Source of the DNA: Armatimonadota bacterium | GTDB lineage: Bacteria > Armatimonadota > JAAZEB01 | Direction: 5' to 3' | Length of the DNA: 44,701 nt | Assembly (NCBI GenBank): GCA_012512505.1 | Contig: JAAZEB010000142.1 | Coordinates: 1 to 44,701, forward strand | In this document: positions 8,541-16,652 of the stretch, piece by piece | How positions within the stretch are numbered: position 1 is the first letter of the stretch | Layout of the letters: the number at the start of each line of letters is the position of its first letter | Notes under the pieces: generated by a model | The model's database searches: none | What the model was told of the DNA's origin: nothing | Seen by the model: the letters and a program-made list of their open reading frames with translations, nothing else | Translations under genes and position numbers: made by a program

Positions 8541-9891
8541 CAGTGCCGATCTCCGAGACGAAGTAGCGTAGTTTCCCTGAGGGATCTTTGGGAAGATCAT
8601 TGAGCTGCTCGAATGAAACATTGGCTGTAGCGCCGATGTGACGGCGGAGCTCAGCAGCAAAGGATTGCTCAACCTCAGGCCGGTAGGAACTAGATGGTAC
8701 CACCTGAACACGGAAGTGGTCTAGGCTCTGCTGAATGACCCGATACTCCCTGATACCCCACCTATCGGCAATCCCTGTACCCATGGCGTACATGAACACA
8801 TGTGCCGGTATACTCTGCCCATCGCGGGTCTGCACCCAATCGGTGGTGCGTCCCACAACGGGGCTCATGGTGGGCAGCCCTCGGCCACACCGGCAGGGAT
8901 TTGGCTCCAGGGCACCAATATCTCCCAGCTCATAGCGGATGAAGGGCGTGGCTCTGTTCAGCAACCCCGTGACAAGAATAGTACCCGACTCCCCCGGCTG
9001 CACAGGCTGACCATCGCGGACCACCTCTACCAGCACATTCTCGACGGCGATATGAAGAGCCCCTTCCGGGCACTGGTAGGCGATTATACCGACCTCACAA
9101 CAGCCATACTCGTTGGCGACGGGCACGGCAAAGGCCTCATGGATAGCCTGCCGATGGTGTGCATAGAGCACTTCACTAGTAGTGGCCGCAACACGAAGGG
9201 AACGAACAGCATCCGAGAGCCCCTCACTGTTGACAAACTGGGCCAGACGCGCCACAGCGGATGCGTAGCCATATAGCACTGATGGCCGGAAGACACGGCA
9301 TAGCTGGATGAACCGGCGCATACCCATGCTGTCCATATCGAAGACAGAGAGCCTTAGACGGTTCAGGATCCTGTCCTTCACGCGTTCACGCAGTCGTGGG
9401 TAGAGCCGAAAAGGAACCCCCCACACCCTTGCCATCGGTTCGCCAGGTTGGATCCCGTACCACGATAGCCCTCTGAGTTGTGCCGCAAGAAAATGGCTCC
9501 GGGCAACCTTCTCCACCAAAAACGAGAGATGCTTTCCGGTTGAACCACTAGTATCCACAGGTACGGCGCCGCGTCGTAGCCGTGCAGGTCGGATCGAGTG
9601 GCCAGCCGCCTGAACATCTGCCTTGCGGAGGATCGGGATCCTCGAAATGTGCTGGGGTTCAGTAATGTCCGAGGGATGGATCCCGGCAGTATCGAGGGCA
9701 CGACGGTAGTACGGCACGTTGGTGTAAGCGTAGTGGAGAAGCGCCTGGAACCGCGTCCAGGATAGCTGTCGCAGTTCATGTTCGGGCAGCCATTGGGAGT
9801 ACTGCAGTTGGTCCAGGACGGAAAGGATACCCACTGGGTTGTTAAGGCGATCGCCCAGTCTGAATAGCAGTTGGCCCACTTCAGTACGCAT
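8512..9891 (-). CDS. CapK/PaaK-like adenylate-forming enzyme
   Basis: 459 residues. The AMP-binding P-loop T-S-G-S-T-G-K is at residues 114-120, with N-E-Y-G-C-C-E-V at about 265, a Y-E-L-G-D adenylation motif near 325 and a C-terminal D-P-S-G-K-L-R lysine motif. The order matches the phenylacetate-CoA ligase / CapK / coenzyme F390 synthetase family. In capsule loci such proteins probably activate an acyl or amino-acyl group for attachment to a sugar. The ATG at 9891 has AGGAG nine bases upstream. The last residues (G-E-P-H-G-R-Q-G-G) run into the GT4 fragment and look like a borrowed tail after a recombination joint. GC is visibly lower than in the flanks, suggesting transfer. Confidence 0.85.
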   Translation of the reverse strand: MRTEVGQLLFRLGDRLNNPVGILSVLDQLQYSQWLPEHELRQLSWTRFQALLHYAYTNVPYYRRALDTAGIHPSDITEPQHISRIPILRKADVQAAGHSIRPARLRRGAVPVDTSGSTGKHLSFLVEKVARSHFLAAQLRGLSWYGIQPGEPMARVWGVPFRLYPRLRERVKDRILNRLRLSVFDMDSMGMRRFIQLCRVFRPSVLYGYASAVARLAQFVNSEGLSDAVRSLRVAATTSEVLYAHHRQAIHEAFAVPVANEYGCCEVGIIAYQCPEGALHIAVENVLVEVVRDGQPVQPGESGTILVTGLLNRATPFIRYELGDIGALEPNPCRCGRGLPTMSPVVGRTTDWVQTRDGQSIPAHVFMYAMGTGIADRWGIREYRVIQQSLDHFRVQVVPSSSYRPEVEQSFAAELRRHIGATANVSFEQLNDLPKDPSGKLRYFVSEIGTGEPHGRQGG

Positions 9892-9900
9892 AAACTACTC

Positions 9901-11088
9901 CTATTCACCAAACGGGCCGCGCAGGAACGTCGCCAGAGCACTCGCTTTGCTGTTCCAGCCCATTTCGTCCAAGACCCACTGACGCCCCGCCTGTCCCAGG
10001 CGGTCTCGGAGCGCAGCATCGCTTAGGAGAGATGCCACGGCCTCGGTGAATTGCGAGGGCGGATCCTGGTCGACCAGCAAGCCAGTCTGCCCATGTAGGA
10101 CGGCCTCCACAGTTCCCCCAGACCGCGTGGCTACAACTGGCGTGCCACAGGCAGAGGCCTCAAGGAGTACCATTCCGAAGCCCTCGACCTGCCCATTCGG
10201 GCAATCCCGACTGGCGAGGGCGAACACATCCGCTGCATCATAGTAGGCTGGCAACTCCGCATCGGGCACGCCCCCCATGAAGCGCACGTGAGCGTCAAGG
10301 CCTAGGGAAGCCACTTGTTGCCTGAGCTTGACTTCTTCCGGGCCTCGGCCAACCACCAGATAGGTAATGCAGGGGTGCAAGCGCAGTAGATCAGGCAACG
10401 CTGCGATGACTCGCGCGTGCCCCTTAGTAGCTACTAGGCGAGCCACCGTGAGAATAACCATATGGCCATCAAGACCCAGGCGGGTACGCAGCGCACTGCC
10501 TCCGCAATGCGGGCGAAAGAAAGCATGATCTACGCCGGGGCTCACTATGGACTTAGGAACATGAGCATCCAGGAATGGCTCGGCAGCCTGGAGCGCAAAG
10601 CGGCTTACAGCGATTGCCCCCGCCGCTCCTGAGACAATACTGCGGAAGAGGCGCCGCATCGAGGGAATGGCCTCGTACTTCCGGACCTCGCCCCCGAACA
10701 AGAACAGCAGATAGGGGCATCCCTGCTTGTGTTTCAGGAGGCGCCCCACCAAGCCCGCTGACATTACCTGACCGCAGTGCAACATAGTCCCTGCCATGCT
10801 GCCCCCACAGCGGCGCAGGGCCCTCAGCATAGCGAACGGCCTCCACAGGCGGTCGAACGGGCGGTGGTAGAGTGCATCGTTCGCCCAGCGCTCGGAGAGG
10901 TTGAGGTGAGCCCTCACAACCGGAAGGGCATAGGCACGGTCCCATTCGATATCGCCAGCGTACGTGGGACCCACGATCAGGTGTTCTGGAAGCCGCATGT
11001 GCAGGTAGAGTTGGCCGAGGTAGTTGGATATGCCGCCTGGGCGAGGCGGCAGATCACTTGTGAGCAAAACAGAGCGTATTCGGGACAT
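9901..11088 (-). CDS. GT4 family glycosyltransferase
   Basis: 395 residues in two Rossmann-like domains. The N-domain opens with L-L-T-S-D-L-P-P-R-P-G-G-I-S-N-Y-L, typical of GT4. The C-domain has T-V-A-R-L-V-A-T-K-G-H and the donor site V-E-G-F-G-M-V-L-L-E-A-S-A-C-G-T-P-V-V-A at about residues 300-320. A retaining transferase that adds a hexose to the growing repeat on the cytoplasmic face is expected; donor and linkage are unknown. The ATG at 11088 is chosen because GGAGACGG precedes it; upstream in-frame ATGs at 11100 and 11112 lack a site. It is nine bases from the capK-like start, so the two are probably co-transcribed. GC is lower than average. Confidence 0.9.
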   Translation of the reverse strand: MSRIRSVLLTSDLPPRPGGISNYLGQLYLHMRLPEHLIVGPTYAGDIEWDRAYALPVVRAHLNLSERWANDALYHRPFDRLWRPFAMLRALRRCGGSMAGTMLHCGQVMSAGLVGRLLKHKQGCPYLLFLFGGEVRKYEAIPSMRRLFRSIVSGAAGAIAVSRFALQAAEPFLDAHVPKSIVSPGVDHAFFRPHCGGSALRTRLGLDGHMVILTVARLVATKGHARVIAALPDLLRLHPCITYLVVGRGPEEVKLRQQVASLGLDAHVRFMGGVPDAELPAYYDAADVFALASRDCPNGQVEGFGMVLLEASACGTPVVATRSGGTVEAVLHGQTGLLVDQDPPSQFTEAVASLLSDAALRDRLGQAGRQWVLDEMGWNSKASALATFLRGPFGE

Positions 11089-11301
11089 CACCGTCTCCAT
11101 GATAGATGACAATACATGTGTTCCACCTTGTACCGCGAACAGCGTTACGAGGCTAATGGCAGGAACGACAGGAAGAGGAACTCAGATTGTGTGCTAGTAG
11201 GCGGCACCGATTCGACATCAGCGGCTATCAGTAACCTGAGGGAAGCATGGCCCACAATTATTGTTCGCTCCTCACGCATATATCCCTCTGCCTACGCTCT
11301 T
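11089..11301. other. Gap upstream of the GT4 gene, lower GC
   Basis: No gene was recognised. A 43-codon minus-strand frame (start near 11279) has no family resemblance. The base composition is clearly lower in GC than the rest of the locus and it follows directly on the asparagine synthetase remnant. It is probably imported or decayed DNA. It must also contain the promoter of the GT4-capK pair unless they are read through from further upstream. Confidence 0.3.
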
Positions 11302-11427
11302 CTATGGTCGGGCTTCTCCGCCGAAACCAACAATGTCTGTACGTGGCACCTCATTTATACGCTGCAACAGGTCCGGGGCCACCGGACGGTCGGCTCGCTT
11401 ATTCAGTATGCCACAGATGCCACACAT
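11302..11427 (-). pseudogene. N-terminal remnant of an asparagine synthetase (AsnB-like)
   Basis: From ATG 11427 the frame reads M-C-G-I-C-G-I-L-N-K-R-A-D-R-P-V-A-P-D-L. M-C-G-I-C-G-I is the invariant start of class II glutamine amidotransferases, with the catalytic Cys2, and the following L-L-Q-R-I-N-E helix fits AsnB-type asparagine synthetases. Homology ends after about 27 codons; the frame then drifts and stops at TAG 11304-11302. The glutaminase core and the synthetase domain are missing. AsnB homologues occur in polysaccharide loci, where they make amide groups on uronic acids or modify proteins, so this is probably a lost member of the operon. Confidence 0.8.
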
Positions 11428-11517
11428 AGTTGGAGTACAGCTCGCAGACGCCGGCACGCTACCGCTGCCGGGCAGTGAACAGGACCGAGGGGCCGATACC
11501 GGGCGAAGGAACCTCAG

Positions 11518-12333
11518 TCATCGCACAGACCCCATCAGGTTACCGGAGACATAAGTGACTCGGTAAAGAAGCCCAATCCAGTGGCCGGACAACAGGCTTG
11601 ACACGAGGTCACCGGCGTTCCGCAACACGCGTCGGGAAAGGGGCCGGGCGGCCTCGAACTCGGCGACGTGGCCCTCGGGGTTGTAGAGCACCGTCTCGGG
11701 GAAGTGGCGGCGCGCGTAGGCCGAGGCGTGGCCATTGCGCCAGGCCATGCGCAGCAACGCCCGCAGGCTACCCGGCATCGGGTGGTAGTGCCAGGCCTCT
11801 GGCACCACGGCAATCCGGTAGCCGGCGGCGCGTACGCGGTGGCGCAGCTCTGGGTCCACCCCGCGCAGGATGCGGTCGTGGAAGCCACCCACTTCGTCGA
11901 GAACGGCCCGGCGCATGGCACAGCACTGCGTAGTCACCATATCGCTCTCCGTGAGCACCGACACCACCGGCGACTCACTGCGCGAGATCTGGCGGGCGCA
12001 GCGGCGCTGGAATGGCGTAGAGTCGGGCGGCAACTGTTGAGCGGTGCCCACCATGCCCAACGTTGGATCGGCCTGCAGGTGCGAGACAAGGCGCTCCAGC
12101 ACATCGGGCGAGCCCAGGCGCACGTCGTCATCCAGGAAGACCAGGATGTCGCCCACGGTGCGGGAGACGCCCACGTTGCGCGCGCGCCCGTTGGGAGCCA
12201 CCCCGCGCACTATCTCTACCTCGGTGGGCGGGAGTGTCTGGGTGCGGAGATCTTCCTGCAACCGCTCTAGGTTAGCGTCGCGTGAGGCATCACCCGACGG
12301 GATGACCACAGACACGCTTGGTCGTTCACTCAT
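11518..12333 (-). CDS. GT2 family glycosyltransferase
   Basis: 271 residues, one GT-A domain. The opening strand is V-S-V-V-I-P-S-G-D, unusual in lacking the common Y-N-R/Y-N-E. Then come N-G-R-A-R-N-V-G-V, the metal-binding L-V-F-L-D-D-D-V at about residues 64-71, and C-C-A-M-R-R-A-V-L-D-E-V-G-G-F-H-D with a following D-P-E-L-R-H-R acceptor segment. The C-terminus has a moderately hydrophobic helix that could touch the membrane. The ATG at 12333 has AAGGAG about nine bases upstream and overlaps the preceding gene's TGA (ATGA), so it is translationally coupled to the toroid-like protein. An inverting sugar transfer within the polysaccharide pathway is expected. Confidence 0.88.
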   Translation of the reverse strand: MSERPSVSVVIPSGDASRDANLERLQEDLRTQTLPPTEVEIVRGVAPNGRARNVGVSRTVGDILVFLDDDVRLGSPDVLERLVSHLQADPTLGMVGTAQQLPPDSTPFQRRCARQISRSESPVVSVLTESDMVTTQCCAMRRAVLDEVGGFHDRILRGVDPELRHRVRAAGYRIAVVPEAWHYHPMPGSLRALLRMAWRNGHASAYARRHFPETVLYNPEGHVAEFEAARPLSRRVLRNAGDLVSSLLSGHWIGLLYRVTYVSGNLMGSVR

Positions 12334-13898
12334 ACTCCGGGCTCCTTCTGCCGCAGGAGAGCTCTACCGGGCAGCGCGTCCAGGCACTCGGCGCCGGCGC
12401 GGATCTGTCCGGTGGCGCAGTCGAGCACCAGCCAGCGACGCAGGCGGACCCCCGGAAGTACGGCCGCACGGAAGACCGGCTGCGGGCGGCCGGCACGCCC
12501 GAGAAGCACCTGACGCAGGCCACGCTCCCAGCGCGGCACCGGGCGGTAGGCAACCAAGAGGCCCTCCCCCACCATCTCGAGGATGCCACCCTCTTGGCGA
12601 ACGCTGACACGCTCGCAGCAGCGCAGGGCATAGCGCTCGCCGCGCCACTCAACATAGGGAACCCACGGGTTGGCCCGAGGATCTACCAGTGCGCTCCGGT
12701 CCTCGCCACCCTTCCAGCAGTAAAGAGCGGGTTCCAGAAGCACCGCGCCATCTCGCTCGATCCAAAGCGGTTGCAGCGCGTAGTAGCGATGGTCGCAGAA
12801 GAAGGGGGTTCCCAGCGGCACCGACTGCCCCTCGGCCACAACCGCCGCGAAGAGGCCTCCCGCCCGGATGGTGAGGAGCGGCCCCACTCGCTGCACCCGT
12901 GGCACGGCTCCGCTGTCGGTCGGGTCGGGACCAGCCGGCACGGCATCGCCCGCAAGAAGGAGAAGCGCCGCCGCGTAGGCGTTGTAGTCCGGGTTGTTGA
13001 CGTAGACGTCCCAATCAGCCTTCTCGGCCTCGCCGTCGTTGAGGACGCAGGGGATATGCCCATCCGGGCGCTGGAAGCGCGTCAGACGCGCCTCCAGCAG
13101 GGTAGACGCGGCGGCGTAGCGCGTCTCTTGAAAGAGGGTTGCTCCCCGGCGCAGGGCTAGGAGCGCCGCGGCATATCCAAAGAGCGTGTTCCGCGAGCGA
13201 CCGTAAGGCACCAGCATCCCGGAGGGGGAAACCAGGTGGTAGAGCGCGTCCAGGCCATGCCGGAGTGCGTGCGCCATCGCGGAGCTGTCGCGCCCAGTCT
13301 CTGTCCATGCCAGCGCCAGCATGGCGCAGAATTTGGCGTGATAGGTGACCGGCGTCGCCTCACCGCCCGGCGAGTCGATAAAGAGGCCATCCGCTGTCTG
13401 CCACGAGAGCACCTTTTCCCAGAGGCGATCGGCCTCGCGCGTATCGCTCTTGCTCCCGGTAAGGTGTGCACGCAGCGAGTAGTTCAGCGCGCGCATCGCC
13501 ACCCAGTTGTTGGAGACCAGGCGCCGGCCCAAGTAGAGAGCAACTGGCTCATTGCCGGCGATCGTCATGCCTGCCTTGCGCTCCTCCAGGGCCAGAAGGA
13601 GCAGAGCCAACTGATCGAACTCGGAGCTGAGAGGCCGCTGCCGGGCGGCACGAGCGGAAAGGCGGCAGGCCTCGGCCCACGACGCCTCGCCGGTATGAAT
13701 GAAGGCAAGCCCAAACGCGAGCGCGGCCATGCCGCCGGCATAGGTGCCGCAGTCACCGTGTAACGGATCGCGGATGCGCCCATCCGGCTGCTGGTTGCTG
13801 CGCAGCCAGGAGGCGATGCCCAATGCGAGGTCGGCGACCGACCCTTGCGCATTCCCGCTCGTCGGGTACTCAGAGCGGTGGGGTGCTACCTGAGCCAT
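12330..13898 (-). CDS. Predicted alpha/alpha-toroid protein of polysaccharide locus
   Basis: 522 residues, no signal peptide or membrane segment. Residues 1-320 are helical hairpin repeats rich in W, H and small residues, with recurring Q-x-D-G-x-I/L-x-D/P turns (near residues 37, 168 and 288) and L-V-P-Y-G-R-S-R-N-T-L-F-G-Y. This resembles (alpha/alpha)6 toroids such as DUF2264-type and heparinase II/III-like proteins. Residues about 340-510 look like a beta-rich C-terminal sandwich, the usual partner in polysaccharide lyases and uronate-acting hydrolases. It is coupled by ATGA to the GT2 downstream. A cytoplasmic hydrolase, lyase or epimerase acting on an oligosaccharide intermediate is possible; I cannot name the reaction. 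The ribosome site before ATG 13898 is weak. Confidence 0.7.
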   Translation of the reverse strand: MAQVAPHRSEYPTSGNAQGSVADLALGIASWLRSNQQPDGRIRDPLHGDCGTYAGGMAALAFGLAFIHTGEASWAEACRLSARAARQRPLSSEFDQLALLLLALEERKAGMTIAGNEPVALYLGRRLVSNNWVAMRALNYSLRAHLTGSKSDTREADRLWEKVLSWQTADGLFIDSPGGEATPVTYHAKFCAMLALAWTETGRDSSAMAHALRHGLDALYHLVSPSGMLVPYGRSRNTLFGYAAALLALRRGATLFQETRYAAASTLLEARLTRFQRPDGHIPCVLNDGEAEKADWDVYVNNPDYNAYAAALLLLAGDAVPAGPDPTDSGAVPRVQRVGPLLTIRAGGLFAAVVAEGQSVPLGTPFFCDHRYYALQPLWIERDGAVLLEPALYCWKGGEDRSALVDPRANPWVPYVEWRGERYALRCCERVSVRQEGGILEMVGEGLLVAYRPVPRWERGLRQVLLGRAGRPQPVFRAAVLPGVRLRRWLVLDCATGQIRAGAECLDALPGRALLRQKEPGV

Positions 13899-13974
13899 CG
13901 GAGACTAAACCTACGCCCGGCTGCCAGGCAGGGCTCTACCACTGGCGTCCAGGCGGATAACGCCGGCTACCATC

Positions 13975-15159
13975 TCACGGACGCAACAGCCCGCAAGGTG
14001 GTGGCTTGACGTCCTGGCCGGCCACCTGGCGAGTGAGGTTCCAGACGAGGCCGGCGGAGCGCTCCCAGGTAAACGTGGCGGCCCACTCGCGGCCGGCCCG
14101 GCCAAGGCGCTGACGCAAGGCTGGGTCCGAGAGGAGCGCGGTCAGAGTATCGGCCAGCTCGTCGGAGCTATCTGGATCGATGAGGAAGCCGGTCTCACCA
14201 TGGCGGATGGCATCTACGGTACCACCCGAGCGTCCACCGACGACCGGCACGCCGCAGGCATTGGCCTCCAGAAAGACGATACCGAAGCCTTCCACATCGC
14301 CGGTTTCGGTCTGACGATTGGGATGCACGAAGACATCCGCGGCCTGGAACAGGGGCACGAGATCAGCATCCGACACCCGGCCAAGGAAACGGACGCTTGC
14401 CTCCACTCCCAACTCAGCGGCCAGACGGCGGAGCCGCGCCTCCTCGGGGCCAGTGCCAGCGATGAGGTACTGCACATCCGGGAAGCGGCGCCGGAGGCGA
14501 GGGAGCACTTCTAGAACACGGTCGTGTCCCTTCCGACGCATCAGACGAGCGACGGTGAGGAGCACCAGCCCATCGCCAAGCCCGAGGTGAGCACGGGCGG
14601 CGGCCGCATCACCCGGCACGAAGCGGTCGGCATCAACCCCCGGAGGGGTGAGGAGGGAAGGCCCGGTATAGCCGACCGCGTCACGCAGCAGCCCCTGGGT
14701 GAAGCGGCTATTAGCCGCGATGCCACTCGCGCCCTCCAGGACACGCTGCATCCAGCGGCGGGTACGTGGGCGGCGCGCGTAGGCGCTGAGCTCCTCACCG
14801 TAGACGTGGATGCAGTAGGGAATGCCGAAGCGGCGCTTGAGCCAGGGAGCGTAGAGGCCGGTTTCCAGGATCTGTCCACAGTGCAAGACGTCGGGGCGTT
14901 GCCGGGCGCACTCCCACAGCGTGCGGCCGAAGAGGCCCGCCCAGAGGAGCGGCATGCGCAGCTTCGGCACGTCTAGATAGGGCACACGCAGTATCCGGTA
15001 AGGCTCCTGCCGGTCGATGGCCGCGGATCCGGGGAAGCGGCGGGTGATGACGCGCACTGCCTCCAGGGGCCAGCGCCGGCAGTACTCAGTCCATACAACC
15101 GCCGTGCCCCCAGCATGCGGCGCAAACTTGTCGGTGACGGCGATGACAGAAGGTCTCAC
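13975..15159 (-). CDS. GT4 family glycosyltransferase
   Basis: 394 residues, two-domain GT-B. The N-domain reads V-T-D-K-F-A-P-H-A-G-G-T-A-V, then V-L-H-C-G-Q-I. The C-domain has L-T-V-A-R-L-M-R-R-K-G-H-D-R-V, I-A-G-T-G-P-E-E-A-R-L, and the donor motif V-E-G-F-G-I-V-F-L-E-A-N-A-C-G-V-P-V-V. It closely resembles the GT4 at 9901-11088 in layout, so the two may be ancient paralogues with different acceptors. The start is GTG at 15159 with GAGGG about eight bases before it. GC is normal for the locus, unlike the other GT4. The last 12 residues (proline-rich) are outside the conserved domain. Confidence 0.9.
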   Translation of the reverse strand: MRPSVIAVTDKFAPHAGGTAVVWTEYCRRWPLEAVRVITRRFPGSAAIDRQEPYRILRVPYLDVPKLRMPLLWAGLFGRTLWECARQRPDVLHCGQILETGLYAPWLKRRFGIPYCIHVYGEELSAYARRPRTRRWMQRVLEGASGIAANSRFTQGLLRDAVGYTGPSLLTPPGVDADRFVPGDAAAARAHLGLGDGLVLLTVARLMRRKGHDRVLEVLPRLRRRFPDVQYLIAGTGPEEARLRRLAAELGVEASVRFLGRVSDADLVPLFQAADVFVHPNRQTETGDVEGFGIVFLEANACGVPVVGGRSGGTVDAIRHGETGFLIDPDSSDELADTLTALLSDPALRQRLGRAGREWAATFTWERSAGLVWNLTRQVAGQDVKPPPCGLLRP

Positions 15160-15336
15160 GGGTTACCCTCAGATACTGGCAGTATGCGCTTGCCGCCCCC
15201 ATGTATGAGATCGCACGAAAGCGAAGAGCGCTGCAGGCCTCAAGGGGCTACGCTTCCACCTGACCACTTGGTGATTCCCCGGGGGAACATCAACACTCCC
15301 GTCTGAACGGTTACGAGATCAGATGGAACTGCCTGC

Positions 15337-16461
15337 TCAATCCACATCGAAAGTGCTCACCTTATCGATCGTATTGACTACTCCAACTGCTCTTTCTCTT
15401 CTGTACCCAAAGCACAGGCTCCACATGTGGGACAATGCCTCCTTATGCTGAAGGCCGATCAGCATTGCTGTCAGCCGGTGCGCGAGAGATCCGGGCGCAG
15501 GTTGTCGTGGATGCCTCAGCCGGTGATACTCGTGCATGCACATCGAGAAGAGAGATGGTTGAGACAGAGCGGCTCGCCGTGCAATCAAGTAGTAACGCTG
15601 TGCCAGACCATTCCGATAGCGGTCAAGATCACCACGTGCTTTCAATTCCTGCTCCAACAACCTGCACACACGAATGCGTGCATTAATACTACGCTCAGAG
15701 TTGTTGCTGGAGATAGAAGGTACTCTCTCTAGGTATACCCGCCAGTATGACCAACTGTCGGAGCAATGCACTAATGGCACATGGGAGATTAAAGCCCTCA
15801 AAAGATACTCGCCATCCTGATCGGATGCCAAGTCCTCTATCCACGGGCCCTGTTGGACACACACGTCTCTGCACCACAGAAAACAATGTACCGGTTGCCC
15901 CCTCATCGGTAACCACTCATTGAGATAGTCAGGTCCAGAGAAGACATAGCCCTGTGGAAAGAGCAAGTACTGTCGCCCTTGGGATGAAAATTTGCGCCAG
16001 GAGCCATACGCCAGAGAAGGGCGCTCCTGGCTTGAAAGCGCGCGAACTTGGATCTCGATCTTCTTAGGAGACAACAGGTCATCGGAGTCCAGGAACTGGA
16101 TGAACTCCCCACGGCTCTCAATCAGACCGAGGTTGCGTGCCACGGGCGCACCGCAATTCCCTTGGTGGAAACCGCGAACGGTAAAACCATCGGCGCTAGC
16201 GCAGCGCGTGCACCACCCACTCACCAATTCGCGGGTGCCATCAGTGGAACCATCGTCAATGACCAAGATCTCAATAGGGCGATAGGTCTGGTTCCAGACA
16301 CTCTCAATGGCCTCTGCCAGCAACTGAGAACGGTTATAGGTGGGGATAATCACGGACACCAACCCGGGCTTGCCGTCCCTGCACATCCACCGCCCGTGAC
16401 AAGTGTATGCTCGCCCAGCCGTCTCCATTTCGCTGGGTAACGAGAAATATGGGGCTTTCAT
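15337..16461 (-). CDS. GT2 family glycosyltransferase, low-GC gene
   Basis: 374 residues. A GT-A domain starts at about residue 34 with V-S-V-I-I-P-T-Y-N-R, followed by D-D-G-S-T-D-G-T, G-A-P-V-A-R-N-L-G-L and F-L-D-S-D-D. The C-terminal 150 residues are mostly helical. It should transfer one sugar from an NDP donor. GC is near 50% by eye, far below the flanking genes, and codons such as AGA, TTA and ATA are common, pointing to recent transfer. The 33 residues before the domain are atypical; M26 could be the true start, since the nearest good ribosome site (GAGGA) is about 14 bases from ATG 16461. It stands alone, with gaps of 177 and 191 bases. Confidence 0.85.
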   Translation of the reverse strand: MKAPYFSLPSEMETAGRAYTCHGRWMCRDGKPGLVSVIIPTYNRSQLLAEAIESVWNQTYRPIEILVIDDGSTDGTRELVSGWCTRCASADGFTVRGFHQGNCGAPVARNLGLIESRGEFIQFLDSDDLLSPKKIEIQVRALSSQERPSLAYGSWRKFSSQGRQYLLFPQGYVFSGPDYLNEWLPMRGQPVHCFLWCRDVCVQQGPWIEDLASDQDGEYLLRALISHVPLVHCSDSWSYWRVYLERVPSISSNNSERSINARIRVCRLLEQELKARGDLDRYRNGLAQRYYLIARRAALSQPSLFSMCMHEYHRLRHPRQPAPGSLAHRLTAMLIGLQHKEALSHMWSLCFGYRRERAVGVVNTIDKVSTFDVD

Positions 16462-16652
16462 CAGTCAGTAGGTTTCCTCAGACAGAGAGTTCAGGATGTG
16501 TGACTAGTGGCTCCTGCAGCAAATACAAGGGCGCTAGGGGCCAGGTGATACGCAGTTCGACCTATGCCAATGAGTTGTGGCTAATAAGCCAGGTAATGGT
16601 ATGACGAGCTATCACAGTAAAAAGGGCGAACCAGACGGCGCACATCCAAGCG

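Noticed and set aside
16500-16652. Short hydrophobic minus-strand frame, possible remnant of a membrane gene
   Set aside because: Only about 30 residues, overlapping the end of the polymerase/ligase gene in another frame, and without any family motif.
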